Shown here piece after piece: positions 1-13,100 of a DNA stretch of 64,000 nt. Origin of the DNA: Sphagnum compactum (Eukaryota > Bryophyta > Sphagnopsida > Sphagnales); contig OZ234501.1 of the NCBI GenBank assembly GCA_965153455.1, forward strand, positions 1,550,001-1,614,000, read 5' to 3'. The translations under genes were made by a program, and so were the position numbers. A model generated the notes under the pieces. That model saw nothing but the letters and a program-made list of their open reading frames with translations, was not told the origin of the DNA and did not search any database. Positions within the stretch are counted from its first letter, which is position 1, and the number at the start of each line of letters is the position of its first letter.

Positions 1-1350
1 ATGTGTGAAGCATATCCGGCGGCTGCGTTGCTGATGTGTGGTGGTGAGCCGTTGTGCTGGTGAATAAGAAGCCGGCTTGGAGGTCTAGAACGGGGCGGCT
101 GATTGAGGTACTGAGGTTCAACTCCCATGAGAATCATTACTGAGAGTCATTGTAGCAAGATCGGAACTGGCACATCGGGTGTAAGCATTGTTGTGGCCAG
201 CTCATGAAATCTCTCCTGAGTTGAAAACATTTTCCTGTCAAAATGAGGAAAACTTTTTGTTTCAACAGGAAATGCGCCAACACCGTCTTGTAGACTATTT
301 TTGGTGTCAGACTTCTCTTGACCTTCTCTTATGCATTTTGCACAAGTCTTTGGTGGCTGGTAACTGACTGCTGCTCAGCTTTGAGCTTCTCAGCTGCACC
401 TGTTGTCTTTGGTGACTGACTGACTGCTGCTCTTGAGCTTCTTCTCGGCTGCAGCTGAAGTCTTTGATGACCGACTGACTGCTTGTTTGATAAGGCCAGC
501 TTGCATTATGATCGAATAAGCTAGATAGGAGTGTACCTGTAATTAAGAGTGTATCCATGTCATGCACTTATCTGTTTTGAAAATTTGAATACGCAGACTA
601 CTCATTACATTGTCCCATACTCAATGTAGGGAGCCGATGACGTAGTGGGAATGTTGTTATAGAAACATCACTATCATATATTTTACTGTTGATGGTCACT
701 GAACAATTGAGAGACTCTCACTTCCCTTCATACTGTTAGTCTTATCATCATTTCATGAACCTGGTTAGTTTAATGCAGTTGTGCCCATTCCACATGCTAG
801 GTTTATCCATCTGTGGATTCTAGACTTCCAACTTAGTCTGTACGTAGAGTTGTTGGTTTGGGCCTATCTGAATTGTTGTGGCTGTAATTGTTCTTTATTA
901 CTTAGAAATTTACAAGGCCAATTTTGATATCAAGTCCTAACTTTGAAGCCCATCCACTCCTGACCAATTGATATCAGGAAATTAGGCTGAAAACAGACAT
1001 TCAACTTTGCATGAACAATTTCGCAATAATCTCAAGTTTGAATTTATATCATGTGACACTCAGAGGAGATGACAATGTTGAACTTTCTTCCAGAAAAGTT
1101 GGGATGTGATAATTATTTTGTGGCTAGATCCAGGAGCTGGTCTTGTACCTGGACTTACAACCGGGAAACTGCTGGTCTAGAGCCGGTTGGCATTCAAGAG
1201 GTGCCCGCCTTCCATTCCAAAAAAAAAACGTCCTGTGACCGTCTTTTTTGCATTCTTCCAGCTCCATTCTTTTATGTTTCGAGAAGAAGGGTAAATCAAT
1301 TGGAGTGCTGGTTGAGGTGCTCTCCTGTGCGTATTCTGACAGCCGTTGCC
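1..1350. other. 5' flank with no recognised gene
   Basis: I see no coding region with recognisable content here. At about 358-482 there are two diverged copies of a roughly 65-bp segment rich in CTGACTGCTG and GAGCTTCT, lying head to tail. The rest is unique AT-rich sequence that should include the promoter and 5' leader of the dioxygenase gene starting at 1351. No TATA box could be assigned with confidence. Confidence 0.4.
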
Positions 1351-3184
1351 ATGGCTACGGAGGGACATCGATGTGATATATGCGCATGGACTCTCCTACC
1401 GGGCACAAATGTCGAGCAACACAATTCCGGATTGCTGCATCGGACATTGTTGGATGCTTCCGCACGCCTCACGCCTAAGGAGTTTGGAAGGTTTCGCCAG
1501 AGGGTGGCTTTAAACGGTCCCAAGAAAGGCAGAACTTGCTTGAAGCAAGTAATCAAGCAAGCATTGAAGGCTGCGCCGCAGGTATGGCTTCCTTTTCTAC
1601 ACCAATGTTTTTTATTTTGATGCATTTGCTGTCCGAGCAATCTCGTCAATGGATGTTGCTGTGTGACAGGGTCAACTTTCTGGGCTCGGAGCCCTTGTGT
1701 TGTGGGAAGAGCCCAGACCATTGGCGACGAGAGACGGGGATGCATTGCAAGCGGTCGATGGATCGGATGGCATTGTGATGGTGGAGGAGCCTTGCGATTG
1801 GTTAGCATTTCTAAAATCTCGTAAAAGCTGAATGGATAATTGTGTTTTTGATTTAACACTCGCTCGGAATCGTAATCCATTTCACTAGATCTTGTGGATT
1901 CCTCGCAGGAATATCAAATTGCATTCTACGAAATATTGGGGTCCCGGTGAGAGTGCTTGGATCATCCGGCATTTTCGCAGCGAAGGGCACAATGTCCCTG
2001 GCTCTGTGCGGCAAGTGATAGGGCTCGGACACACAATTTCCAACGAAGGGCAAAACAAGGGAACATATCCCAATCTCCGTGATTTCAAAGAACTGAGTGA
2101 AGATTGCATGCTCATTTACCACGGAGAAATGGTGGCAATCCTTTTGCATGGGTTTGTTCCCTCTACCGAAGCGTCAGAGCATCTTCAAACATTGGGATAT
2201 TTGTTTCGGCACGGCGGCACTATCTCCCGGTCCTGTTCTCGGGAGTCTAGAATGGCGCTGTTCGGGCATAGATTTTGCCGTTTCGATCTTACTGTGGATA
2301 GGTCTGCACCCTTCCACTGCCCAAACTCAGTTTATGCATGCTATAATTTAAATAACCTCTTTTCTCATGATGCCTGGTTTTCTTTTCTTTAGGTACCAGC
2401 ACCCTACAAAAAATGCTAAAAACAAGGAAGTTTGCTCGCAAGAAGAATTGGAACGCTCCGCAGATGCTTGGGCCACCGAGTTTGTGGAGAAGAATCTGCG
2501 TCCCCAGTTGACATCTTGGCTCCAAGAATTAGACAACTTCTTCCCGGAACAATTACCTTTTGGCACTTCTCGGATCGGGAGGACTTGTTTTACGGCGATG
2601 GCAGTCACGGAGAACTACCATTTGACGCCGCACACGGACAAGGACTTGTCTAATTCTGTGATTTCCTGGTTCTTAGAAGGTAAGTGTGCTTTGCTGCATG
2701 TGTCTGTTTTGAAGGTTTCGAGCTTTTTGGAAAAGCAAAAAAAAAAGGGAATTTAATTTGTCGGACTCCATCTTGACACCCCACAATTGTGAACATGTTT
2801 GGAGCTTGAACAGGAGAAGGAGAATCCGGAGGGGAATTTGCATTTCCTGCGCACGGAATGTTTTTCAAACCCCGACATGGGACAATCATCTTGTTCCGAT
2901 CTGGGTGGCTTCAGCATTGCACAATGCCCGTCCTAGATCGAAGACGACAATTGGGCTGTGCGTTGTACCTTAGGAAGCAGACGTTGACCCATTATGTGGC
3001 TCGACAAGCTGATTTGTCTCGAATTAACGAGACTTTGAACGAATCAATGAGAAAAAAAAGTTGCATCAGAAGGCGAGGGAAAGAAAAAATGGGCCCGCTT
3101 GAAGGTGCTTTGCGTTTGACTTATCGCGGTGGCACCATAGATGTTAATGACGAGGCAGGATCCAGTGATGAATCCTTCGAATAG
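1351..3184 (+). CDS. Fe(II)/2-oxoglutarate dioxygenase, TET/JBP-like, with N-terminal zinc finger; five exons, apparently intact
   Basis: Exons read as join(1351..1581, 1670..1800, 1909..2301, 2393..2679, 2814..3184). Every intron is GT-AG, phases agree, and the total is 1,413 nt, or 470 residues plus TAG. The start is the ATG in GCCATGG at 1351. Residues 8-30 form a C-x2-C-x12-H-x5-H finger ending HNSGLLH, the U1/matrin type that typically binds RNA or DNA. The catalytic part has PHTDKD (His332, Asp334), a beta-rich stretch GEFAFPAHGMFFKPRHG, and a distal His in LQHCT (His382). That is the HxD...H iron triad of double-stranded beta-helix dioxygenases. The spacing and the HGTIILFRS..QH context resemble TET/JBP nucleic-acid-modifying oxygenases, which oxidise 5-methylcytosine or thymine, but assignment to that subfamily is inference. 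The C-tail is basic, then acidic (DEAGSSDESFE). The zinc finger argues for a nuclear nucleic-acid substrate. Confidence 0.75.
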
Positions 3185-3608
3185 CTAGGTGTTTATTTGC
3201 TAGATAGCTAGGCCTTTTATAGTAGTTGCAAAATTTTCTAGCAAGCAAATCAATACACCATTTCATTTATATTGTTCCATATAAATTATATAAAATATAC
3301 CCCAGGGGGTGTGCTCGGTGCGTACCTAGTGTGAGGAAGACAATTTCCAATTTCTTTATTTTTTCGTTCCTTTTCTTTTTTTCTTTCTTTTTTCCTCTCT
3401 CTCTCTCTCCTCCCCTATTTGCACTGCACTGTGCGTCTTTCTTACCCGTTCCTTTCTCTTCGCTTTGCTTCTCTTGGAGCTCACGCAGTTTGCATTTTGT
3501 GTTGCGCGCTCGACGACGAGAGTGTAGAGCTCGTTGCAAGTTTGTATTTTGACGAGAGAGAGAGAGTTCTATTGTTAGTTTTTTGTGTTATTGTTGTTGT
3601 TGGGAGTA
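3185..3608 (+). promoter_or_regulatory. Intergenic spacer and CT-rich leader of the transporter gene
   Basis: This gap holds the 3' end of the dioxygenase gene and then a pyrimidine-rich tract (about 3350-3415, T-runs followed by CTCTCTCTCTCTCC). Such tracts are common in plant core promoters and 5' leaders and sit here 200 bp before the transporter ATG. No TATA box or polyadenylation signal can be assigned securely. Confidence 0.4.
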
Positions 3609-5362
3609 ATGGCGGATCCGCCTATCTTAGTTCCTCCGAAGATGGTGAAGCTGGAGGATTTGCATCACCATGCGTTGGAGCAGCTTCCTAATCTCGCTTA
3701 TTGTATCAATGACAATCCTCGATGGGGTAAAGAAGTCGTGATTCGTTCTTGGCAGATTTGCGTTTTGTTGTCTTGTCTGGTTTTGCTTTGTTTATGTTGT
3801 GAAGATGATGCTCTCTTGGTGGTGGAAGCTTGGAAAAGAAGTAGCACAGTTTTTTCTTATGTACAGAGTTGGTTTTGTAAAGAGATGAGCTGCTGCTGCT
3901 GTTGTATGAGGTTCTTTGTTTGTTTGTTTTTATTTTCCTAGTTGTGATTTGGAAGAAGTTGCCGATTTTTGTGTGCAGGAGAAGCAATCATCTTAGGTTT
4001 CCAGCACTACTTCACCATGCTTGGGACGACAGTGCTGATTCCATCTCTTGTCATTTTTAATATTAATGGACACTCAGTATGTTCTTCTGGAGAAACACTC
4101 ACAGACAGACATAGAAAATAAAGGTTTAGAAAGATCTTGATCTTCTTTTTGTACTTTCTTTGCCATGAAATGCGCATCAAGAAGCTCTTCTTTGCTACTG
4201 CTTTGTTGTGGTCTGTTTTGTGCGGACATTGTGGTAAGATTGTTTGTTGTTTTTTGTTGTTGTGTTTTCTCTGTCTGTCTTGTTTGTTGCAGAGTGATTT
4301 AGCACGAGTTGTGCAGAGCGCACTTTTTGTTTCCGGTATCAATACTTTGTTGCAGACTGTACTGGGTTCAAGATTGCCGGTAGTTATGGGAAACTCCTTC
4401 TATTTTCTGCCGATCACGCTTTCCATCGTCAATGCTCCTCGTATCATCGACATTCCTGACCCGCATGAGGTAACAGATTATCCACCTCTTATGGTAGCAC
4501 ACACTCCCGGAACCTCCGACTTGAAGAATTCTCCATTCAACTTGTACTTCTGCGGTCTCTCTCTCTCTGTGTCTCTGTGCCTTTGAAACATTAATAACAA
4601 ACAAGGATTTTTTTTTCTCCTTTCGCTTTCCAGAGATTTCGACACGCAATGAGAGCGATACAAGGAGCTTTCATCGCAGGTTCAGTGCTCAACATCATAC
4701 TCGGATTCAGCAGCCTATGGGGCATAGCTGCCAGGTAATGAAAGCAGGTTGCTTGCTTACTTGCATCAAGGTTTTGAATCTATTGCCCTAGACCGGATTG
4801 ATCAAGCTCACTGGCTAGGTCATCATCATCATTCATGCCTAAAATCCGTTTGAAACACACAGTTGAAGAAATACACAAAGTCGGATCTGAGTTGCATTCT
4901 CATCATGTTTCACAGTCATCTCAAAACCACTACCTAAACCCACACAATTGGTGGGTGCAGGTATATAAGTCCCATTGTTATAGCTCCTGTCACAGCTTGG
5001 GTCTCCTCGAATATGGATTTCCAGGGTTATGCCATCTTCTTTCTCACCCTCCACAAGACTCAATTCTGTTATGATCACAGTTTTCATGTTAGGTTGTACC
5101 AATAGTGAGTGTCCTTCTGATCATCCTTCAGGTCTACTACAGTGATGCAATTTTCTCACTTCCTCACATTGCACAACAATCTTTCTTTTTGCATCCTTAC
5201 ATTGCACAGCAACTTTTCTTTTCACTTCCTCATGTTTTATATACCACATGATTTAGAAGTGTATATGTTTATATCAACTGAGCCTTTGGTCTTGTATGGC
5301 AGGTCGGGAAATGTGTTGAAATTGGCATTCCAACTCTTCTGTTTATATTGCTCTTCTCACAG
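3609..5362 (+). pseudogene. Nucleobase-ascorbate transporter (NAT/NCS2), 5' half only, frameshifted
   Basis: Exons read as 3609..3726, 3979..4076, 4293..4469, 4634..4734, a damaged exon from 4961, and 5303..5362. They encode the N-terminal half of a plant NAT permease, a plasma-membrane proton-coupled purine/pyrimidine carrier. Family landmarks are in order: CINDNPRWGEAIILGFQHYF, MLGTTVLIP, GINTLLQTVLGSRLPVVMG, DIPDPHE, RFRHAMRAIQGA, LGFSSLWG, SPIVIAPVTA, GLLEYGFPG and VGKCVEIGIPTLLFILLFSQ. Between APVTA and GLLEYGFPG (about 4995-5005) the frame changes and several expected residues are missing, which points to a small deletion. The C-terminal half, including the QH motif and NAT signature of the 12-14 helix family (usually about 530 aa), is absent, and PRP40C-like sequence begins within about 280 bp. 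A transcript could still be made, but a working carrier is unlikely. Confidence 0.85.
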
Positions 5363-5637
5363 GTAAAGTGTTAATGATTGCTTAGTTGATCATTTTGGAA
5401 CTTGCTGTTTCGGATAGTATGATTTAATGGTGCTGTCTGAAGACTATTTTTGAGCCCTGCAATTTCTGACAAATGTTTTTCAATTGGTCAAGGGATTTCA
5501 ACCCATTCAACTATGTTGTTGAGTTTGTTAGGGACTGTAGCAGCTTGACAAGTGACAACCATGACCTTCCCAGATGCAGTAACAGAAGAGTGTCTTGCCC
5601 TTGTATTACGCACTTGTATTTCGACAGCAATTGTGCA

Positions 5638-8600
5638 AGTAAAAACTGACATTGCCCCTCCTGGAGAACAAGCAGTTACTGGTTCTGGGGACAAGCTGAA
5701 GAAGGGTGCTGGTGAAACCATACCTGATCTTGATGCATGGACTGCACACAAGACTGAGGATGGAGCAATGTACTACTACAATCCTCTGTCTTGTCAATCA
5801 ACATATACTCGACCAGTCGAGTTTAAAGGAGAGGTAGCATGATTGGTCATCTTATGCCTTCCAACTTCTTGGGATGCTTTGTCTGGACAGTGATTTGTCC
5901 TCTTTAAGTTTTGCAAGGTCTCTCACATTGGTCCAGTGCCACTGCCATGGCTACACAAGTTTTGTTTGGTGATTGGGGCTGTTCGATTCCTTTGGAGCAT
6001 TCTTTCTGGATAGTATTCCAAGATATTGCTTTCACTCTTGTAAGGAGCAAGTCATTGCCATTCATGATGAAGGTCATGGTCTCATTGTCTGTAAGTGACA
6101 CTCACCAGGTTATGAACACATTCCTTGTTGGTATGTTTATGTTTGTCAGGTGGGATGTATTGCCAACTTAATAGCTGACTTGTTCTCGTTGTTGTTTACT
6201 GCAGGCAGACAAGGTGACAGCACAGCCTACACCTGTCTCATGGTGAGGAACAGGGTACTATGCTGTATCTTACTTGTTTCTTGAAATTCAGGTCTTTGAC
6301 ATTCATTTCTGCTTTGGTGTGCTGCTACCAGTTATCTCCTATGGTTGGCATTCTGATGTGCTAGTCATAGCCAGTTGCTATTGGTGCTCAGTAATGTCTG
6401 GGTTAGGTGGGGAGAAACTTCTGCAGAAGTCAAAAATTATTGCACAGTCTTGTATACTGCTGTTGTTGTGTCACAATACTCTTAACTGTGAACAGTAAGG
6501 GCAAATGATGGTGGAATGAGAAATTGATTGCAGCAACGTGTTGCTGCTGCAACAGGGAACATCTTAGTGGAACAGATTGGGCTCTGGTGATGACCAATGA
6601 TAGCAAGAAATACTATTACAATACAAGGACACAGGTCAGAATTCTGTACACCTGTCAGATGTAGCAGATGTTAGTGACATGCTGTATGCAATGGAGTTTA
6701 TTTAGTGTGTCTCTTGACAATGGTAATGCTGGGGATGTTGGGCCCCCTGCAGAGAAGAGCACCATTTCATTCACCATTAATGTGCCTGCAGCCTTGACTG
6801 GTGGTAGAGAGGCCATTGGCCACAAGGCACTTGCTGCAAACTCTGCACTAGATCTTATAAAGAAAAAGTTGCAGTTTCCTGGTGCTCCAGTGACCAGTTC
6901 TCTATTATCTGCAAGTGTGGCAGGTCCAACAGGGGTGTTGAATGTTTGTACTGCAGTTGATGACAATATTGGGAAAGGGACAGGAGCAGAGGGAGGGAAT
7001 GGGAAGCCTCTCAAGGGGGATCAAGTATCAACTGATGATGACTCTGACAGTGATGATGAGGACCTCGGCCCAACTAAGGAGCAGAAAGTATTGAGGTTTA
7101 AGGTGAAAGTGGATATCGTTGTGCCTCTTCAACAACTTTCTGGTCAAAGAATTTCCTCTTGGCCTGAATTGTGAATTTCTGTATGAGTCAATCATGCACT
7201 AGCTGTGAACGAACATGTAATTTTAGGGACTCTTATATCCAGCTATCCGTTTTGGTACATTTTGCATGGATAATCTATACAGATAGGTTTCTTGGATGTC
7301 TTCCCCAAATTTGTTACTCTGTTGAATGCATGAAGAGTATAACACATATGAGATCTTGTGGACTTCTAGAAAGTTTCAGTATGTGTAATTTGAATTAAGA
7401 TAGTCTGAAGCGAATTTAGAAAGAGTTTTGGATATCACATCCCTTTAATTGTTTGAGTCAAGATGACAAGGACACTGTGATTTCTGTCAGTAGTTTGTTT
7501 GGTTTCTAATGCTGTTGGAAGGTAATTTTGTCTTTCAGGAAATGCTGAAGGAAAAGGCCGTTGCACCTTTCTCAAAATGGGAGAAAGAGCTGCCTAAGAT
7601 TATATTTGATCCACGGTTCAAGGTTTGGAACACATCTCAACATCGATGCCTTTCAATGCATGGAACATCAACTTTGGTTTTTGGACTTCCAGGTGCTGGA
7701 GAGGATTTATCGTTATCCATGAGATGATTGTATTCTGGTAGCAATTCCTCGAGCTCGATTTCCCTGCTCCTTTATTGAGAACAATCACCTTTTGTGATGC
7801 CTTTGTTTGAAAGTCATCTGGTTTCTTGACTTTGCATATATGGTGGCATCTTGTAGGCTATTCCCAGCCACATAGAACGCCGATCTATCTTTGAGCACTA
7901 TGTGCGAACAAGGGCAGAGGAGGAACGTAAGGAGAAGCCCGCTGCACAAAAGGCTGCTGTTGAAGCCTTCAGATCTTTACTAGAGGAAGTTGCCAAGGTC
8001 TGGTGTTAACCTGATATATTTCATTTCTGGCTCTATTTGTTATCTCCTCTCCTGCACTTTGTGGGCACTGGAGAGTTTAGAAGGGAACTCAAACTCCAGT
8101 AGGGTGAACCCTGTCCTGTGAATCAAGGTTCTGAACTTTTTATTGCAGCAATTCTGAAGCCAAGGTTTCTCTAAGCAACGAGCTGGAAAGCTCGAGGCAC
8201 CAGGTGCTCACATGCAGCCTTTGGAGAGAATAAATGTTAGTATTGCCTGCCGCAACCAAACAGGCCTCCAAAAATCCCTGGTTTTGAAGAACCTTGATAT
8301 GGCAAAATTATATGTAGCTAATCTTCATGCTTGTGACTGGTGTGCTGATTTGGCCGTCATTTCTGATAAGGAAAACATGTTCTTGAAGTCAGTGAATAAT
8401 GTTATCTAGTCAGCTCCATTTCTGATGGAGGTGATGGACTGGTACTGGTGAACACATCCATTTTTTCATGTTTAATTTGGTTTGGGAATTGACAGTTTTC
8501 AGTGCAATCTCATGCATATAGCTTGTTTTAGTTGCAACTCACTGTAGGTAGTCCTCACAGGACCAGTGTTGGGTGGGACAGAGATGCTTGGCAGTCATAT

Positions 8601-10110
8601 AGGCTGAAATAAACTCAACAGTTTCTGGGTGGCATCCATACTGAGACAAATGATGTTGGGATACTGAGATATATGATGTTTCTGGGCGTGATTGTCAGAG
8701 CATCTGTGCAGTTGGTTTTTGTTGCGTCCTTCAAGGTTTTGTGCAGCAGAGGGTTAGCTTATGCTTTGTATGGGGTGGGAAGTTGTGAAAATTCTACTCA
8801 GGATATAAAAGTTGTCATAGTACAGAGAGTCCAAGCAGTGGTTTTTTTTTTCAAATTCCTCAAGTAGGTGCACTGGCTAGGATCTGCAGAATTAATTAGC
8901 AGTAAATGGTGACTGTCCTGATGGACTAGTAGATCTTTTTCGGAATCCTGCCTAGTTCTGGCGACCTACAGGAACACACTGTCCAAATCTGGCAACTTCT
9001 AAGTTTTTTTTGTCAAGATATGGTGGTTTTTTTTTTTTAAAATCTCAAAAATCCATTTGTTGGATTCACCAGCCCTTTTTTTTTGTCGCCAGGTTGCAAA
9101 AATTCACCAAAAAAAAACAGAGTCCAAGTGTCAGTTTGCATAGAGTAGAGAGCAACCTCAAGGGCACAATCTATTGTGTCCAGGGTATTGCTGAGGGCAA
9201 TGTAATGTGTTGTCTGCAGGACATCTAACACTCAACTGACTATGACAGTTTTGCCAAGTTGTGGGGCCATGAGCCTCGATTTGAACCTTTGGAGTGCAAA
9301 GATCGGGAGTCATTGCTCAATGAGAGGTGTGCTGTGAGATCTCCTTCAGGTTATTTGGTGATGTGGTTTGCCTGCTCCTTAGAGCATTCCTTGCAATGGA
9401 ACACTGATATGTTGTTAAGATGCAAGCAGGAGTGAAAGCACAGATATCTAGTTTCATGATTGTTTCTGTTGTGATTATACATTCCATTTCTATGATTTGA
9501 GGACTAAATAGAGAGATGCATAGTTTGGAATGGGGCTTCCTTTCAGATTTTAGGTCTGAATTTATTTAAAAGTGGAAAACAGAGCAAATAGAGTGTGTGT
9601 CTGTGCTATGCTTTGTGTTGAATCACTCTGAATTGCAGGGTGGTGCCACTGCGAAAGGCAGAGGAGGAGCGATTAAGGGCTGAACATGCAGCTGCACTCG
9701 CTGGTTTCCGGGCTCTTTTGTCAGAGCGACATGATATCACCACTGCCACTCACTGGGCCAAGGTAGTAGAATGGTCTGGCATCCCAGGCTTCTAAAGTTA
9801 TGACGGTAGTGCTGTACTTGTTTATTCTGAGTCTCAAAGGGTCAACTGAGCATTTGGTTCTTTCTCCTGTTGTTCAGCATATCTCAAGGTCAGCATCATA
9901 TGCTGAAGATGTGAAGTGCTTCAAGCAAAGTCTATTGCTGTCCTTACCTTGTTCCATCTTTTGAGTACCCTGTGTACAATCTGTGATAATATTGTACATT
10001 TGGAAGGTTGGATGTGTAGGTGAAGGATGACCTACGCAGTGACCTGCGGTACAGAGCTATAAAGCGTGATGAAAAAGGGCTGGTTGGCATTCTTACGGTG
10101 AACAAAGTTT
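5638..10110 (+). pseudogene. PRP40C: PRP40C-like (TCERG1/CA150-type) WW and FF-domain protein, truncated and with an in-frame stop
   Basis: Exon pieces: about 5638..5833 (WW1, LDAWTAHKTEDGAMYYYN), 6205..6242 (ADKVTAQPTPVSW), 6556..6634 (rest of W, then GTDWALVMTNDSKKYYYN of WW2), about 6745..7102 (ALDLIKKKLQ, acidic DDDSDSDDEDLGPTKEQ), 7539..7622 and 7857..7997 (FF1, APFSKWEKELPKIIFDPRF), 9220..9326 and 9639..9762 (FF2, FAKLWGHEPRFEPL), 10020..about 10080 (start of FF3). Introns are GT-AG and in phase. PRP40C proteins link RNA polymerase II C-terminal-domain phosphorylation to splicing in the nucleus. Defects: the N-terminus is absent, the exon finishing WW2 (SSWQxP) is not found between 6634 and 6745, a TAA lies in frame at 9226-9228 just before HSTDYDSF, and homology stops inside FF3. 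Together these make it a pseudogene. Confidence 0.85.
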
Positions 10111-10149
10111 GCAAGTCTTGTCATATGCAACCCACCACTGCCTGTAAGG

Positions 10150-13100
10150 TGAATTGCAGGTTCATAGACTCAACACTTTGACCAAACTGGTTGTAAATTG
10201 GAATTTGCCTATTGTAGATGCCCAAGGGGGCCATTCATCGAATGCCCAAATAACAGTTTCTAAGAATGAAAGAGGACAAAGTGGATTTCAAGTGGATTTT
10301 TGCACTTAATGCATTAGGTGGGATTGGATGTGAGTAAGCAGCCAAAGGGCGAAGGAAAAGCTTGTGCAGTCCTAGAACCTTGTGCGGCAGCATAAGGATC
10401 GTGGGTCATGGCATCCTTGGTCAAATAAATTTGCTGTTGTTTACACATATGAAGCTCCCACGATACCATGATAATTGTAATCAAACAAAAAGTGTATGTA
10501 TGTACATCAATTCCCAAACCGTTAACACCTAAGGTATAGCAACTAGTGCGCTTAAATTTCACCCAAAAAATCTAGACCTTGTAAATGTTGCCAAACCTCC
10601 CCATACATAATCATATGGGGAACAAAAATAACCATAGATTTCTTATATTGAGGATTCTATAGAGCATGGGACGTCCTTCGCAACTTAAGTAAGGCCAATT
10701 GGTGGGTGCTGGGTCACATTGCTCTTATAAGCATCTCCACCCACAACAATAAAGTGGCAAGGAAGCACTATTTTGGATCAAATACAGGAGTTCAAATAGT
10801 ATGAAACTCAGTTTTGGGCCTGTAAATATGCTCATGATACAAAGACTTCCAAGAGGCAAATAAAGCAACATGATCGTTTTTGATTGGTCGATGTTAATGA
10901 TTGGCCAAGATGGTCTTGCCCATTAGATCATTCATTTTTTCATGTTTATGGGTGTGGATGGGAGAATAATTAACAATACATATATTGAATATGGTAAAGG
11001 TTTAGAGCATCTCCAACAATGCATTTGATGCAATATCAATTTTTACTAAACTCAATTTTTTTGCTAAACAATTGCTCCTCTCTCATTATGAACAATAAAC
11101 ATTAAACAATCTATTTATGAAGGAAGATAAAAAAAAAAAGTCTTTTTTTTTGGTACTTATAAGATCCACCGAACCAGGATGCTTCAAATTGTGTTCTTGA
11201 TCTTTGGAAAGCTCTCGAGGAGGAGTGCATTGGCTTGGTTTCATGGTGTTTGGACTTGCCGTGCAAGAGTTCTTGAATATTAAATGATTTCTTCATTAAA
11301 AACTAAATTAAATCATAGCTGAAAATTTAGGAGGAATTGGAATGTGCATTTCGTGTTCTTGGAAAGATGTTGATGAGCACAATTTAATGGAATTTATTTG
11401 GTATAAAGTGGGAAATTTTGGGTTTTTTCGTGTAAATTTGACATTTTTCAAAAGATAACCCTAAATTCTAACTGTCACAGAATTGAAAATCAAAACCCTC
11501 CTCACCAAATCCAGCTTTCCTGAGCAGGTAACAAGCTCTAATTTCTCTTGTGGTGGATGAATGCATCTCAGTGTACTAACTCGTGTACTGAAACGCGCAG
11601 TTGGCAGTTGGTTCCTGATGAAAATGCAGTAAAATATAATTGAATACATCTTTTGATGAACATCTTGCTTTCTGGACAAATATTCGGACCTTGCACATAT
11701 CTTGAGCGATTTCTAAAATCTTCTACCCTAAATAGTAAGTAACTCGTTGGCATCCCTTAGTTACCTTAGCTGTTTTCACCAAAAAATATTATTCGTTCAA
11801 AAGTTGATATTTTCAAATACATGTTTTTCCAAAGAAGAAAAAATTTGTGAACGAAAATAGAGAATCTCATGGAGTATTGAATTTTTTTGGCATGGAATCT
11901 TCAGAATTAATTAATTATTCAAATGACATGTGTTGAAGCTGCCCTTGTATATCGAGTCATCAAACTACTTAGTGGAATATATTCTAAATTGATTTAAGGC
12001 CTTGTGCATAGAAAAGGTTACAGGCGAGATATCTGAAGATCAAATTTTTTGTGCAAATGTACCTAAGGGGAATGAAAATAGAGCTCCTTCAAGCCCCATT
12101 ATAGGCCATGTGCAAATCCTAAAGTGTCAATATGACTAGGTCATTTGTACCGGCTGTTAGCCCATGTTTTACAATTTAAAAAAATCAGGCAGAGCTTTGC
12201 AAAAACATTTTCGGGCACACACAAAAACTTCAAGCACATCTGGCCGTTGAGGCAGTTCATTTGGGATGTGGGTAGCCAGAACAATCTTTTGACAACCAGT
12301 GCATCTGCTTGTAAAGGTTGTAGATCCCTTAAGCTTGGTCTACACTACCTAAGTATTTGTGAAAACTTTGGAACATATTAAACACTTGTATTTTCTTCAT
12401 TGAAAGGGCAGTGGCCAAAAAATTACCCCTAAATTTGAACATGGTTTTCTAGCAGGAACTATTTTGATTTGGGATGTACTGAACATATTTTTGGTGACCA
12501 TGGCCTGGAAATAATGGAGGTTGTTTTCGCACAACAAAAGAAACAACGTAAAACAAAATTGAACGTTCATGTGTGTTCACAATAGTCTCACAAGGTTGCC
12601 AATAAATCTTAGGTGCACCATATTACATATAGTAAAGGAACGATGAAGCCGCCCGTGAAGCCGGACGGCCACTCTCCGAAACCAGAACTTCATGTAATGG
12701 CATTCTTACTATTCTCAACTCCAGAGCTTCAAGCCCGCCCGTGAAGCCGCCCCTGACTCCGGATGGACAGCACGTGGTCCGCGTGGCGAGTAGTGATTGG
12801 CTACAGTGTCCGTTCATAGTCAGGGGAGAGAGCAGACTGTCCACTTTCAATGAAGCCGGACGGACAGTGGCCACGGGCAGTAGCTATATCAGGACGGACA
12901 GTAGCCACTTGGGAGGTAGGAAAACTGGACAGGACCTAAACCCTAATAGTGACATGGTATGAACGTGTGCCCAAAGAAGGGATGAACAATCTTGATGTAT
13001 GCTTTCAATGTTTAGTCATGTCACTTACGCGACGTGAGATAGTTGACTATGGAATGTCAAAATGTAAATCGATAGGCATGTTGGGGTTTTAGTATAGCCT

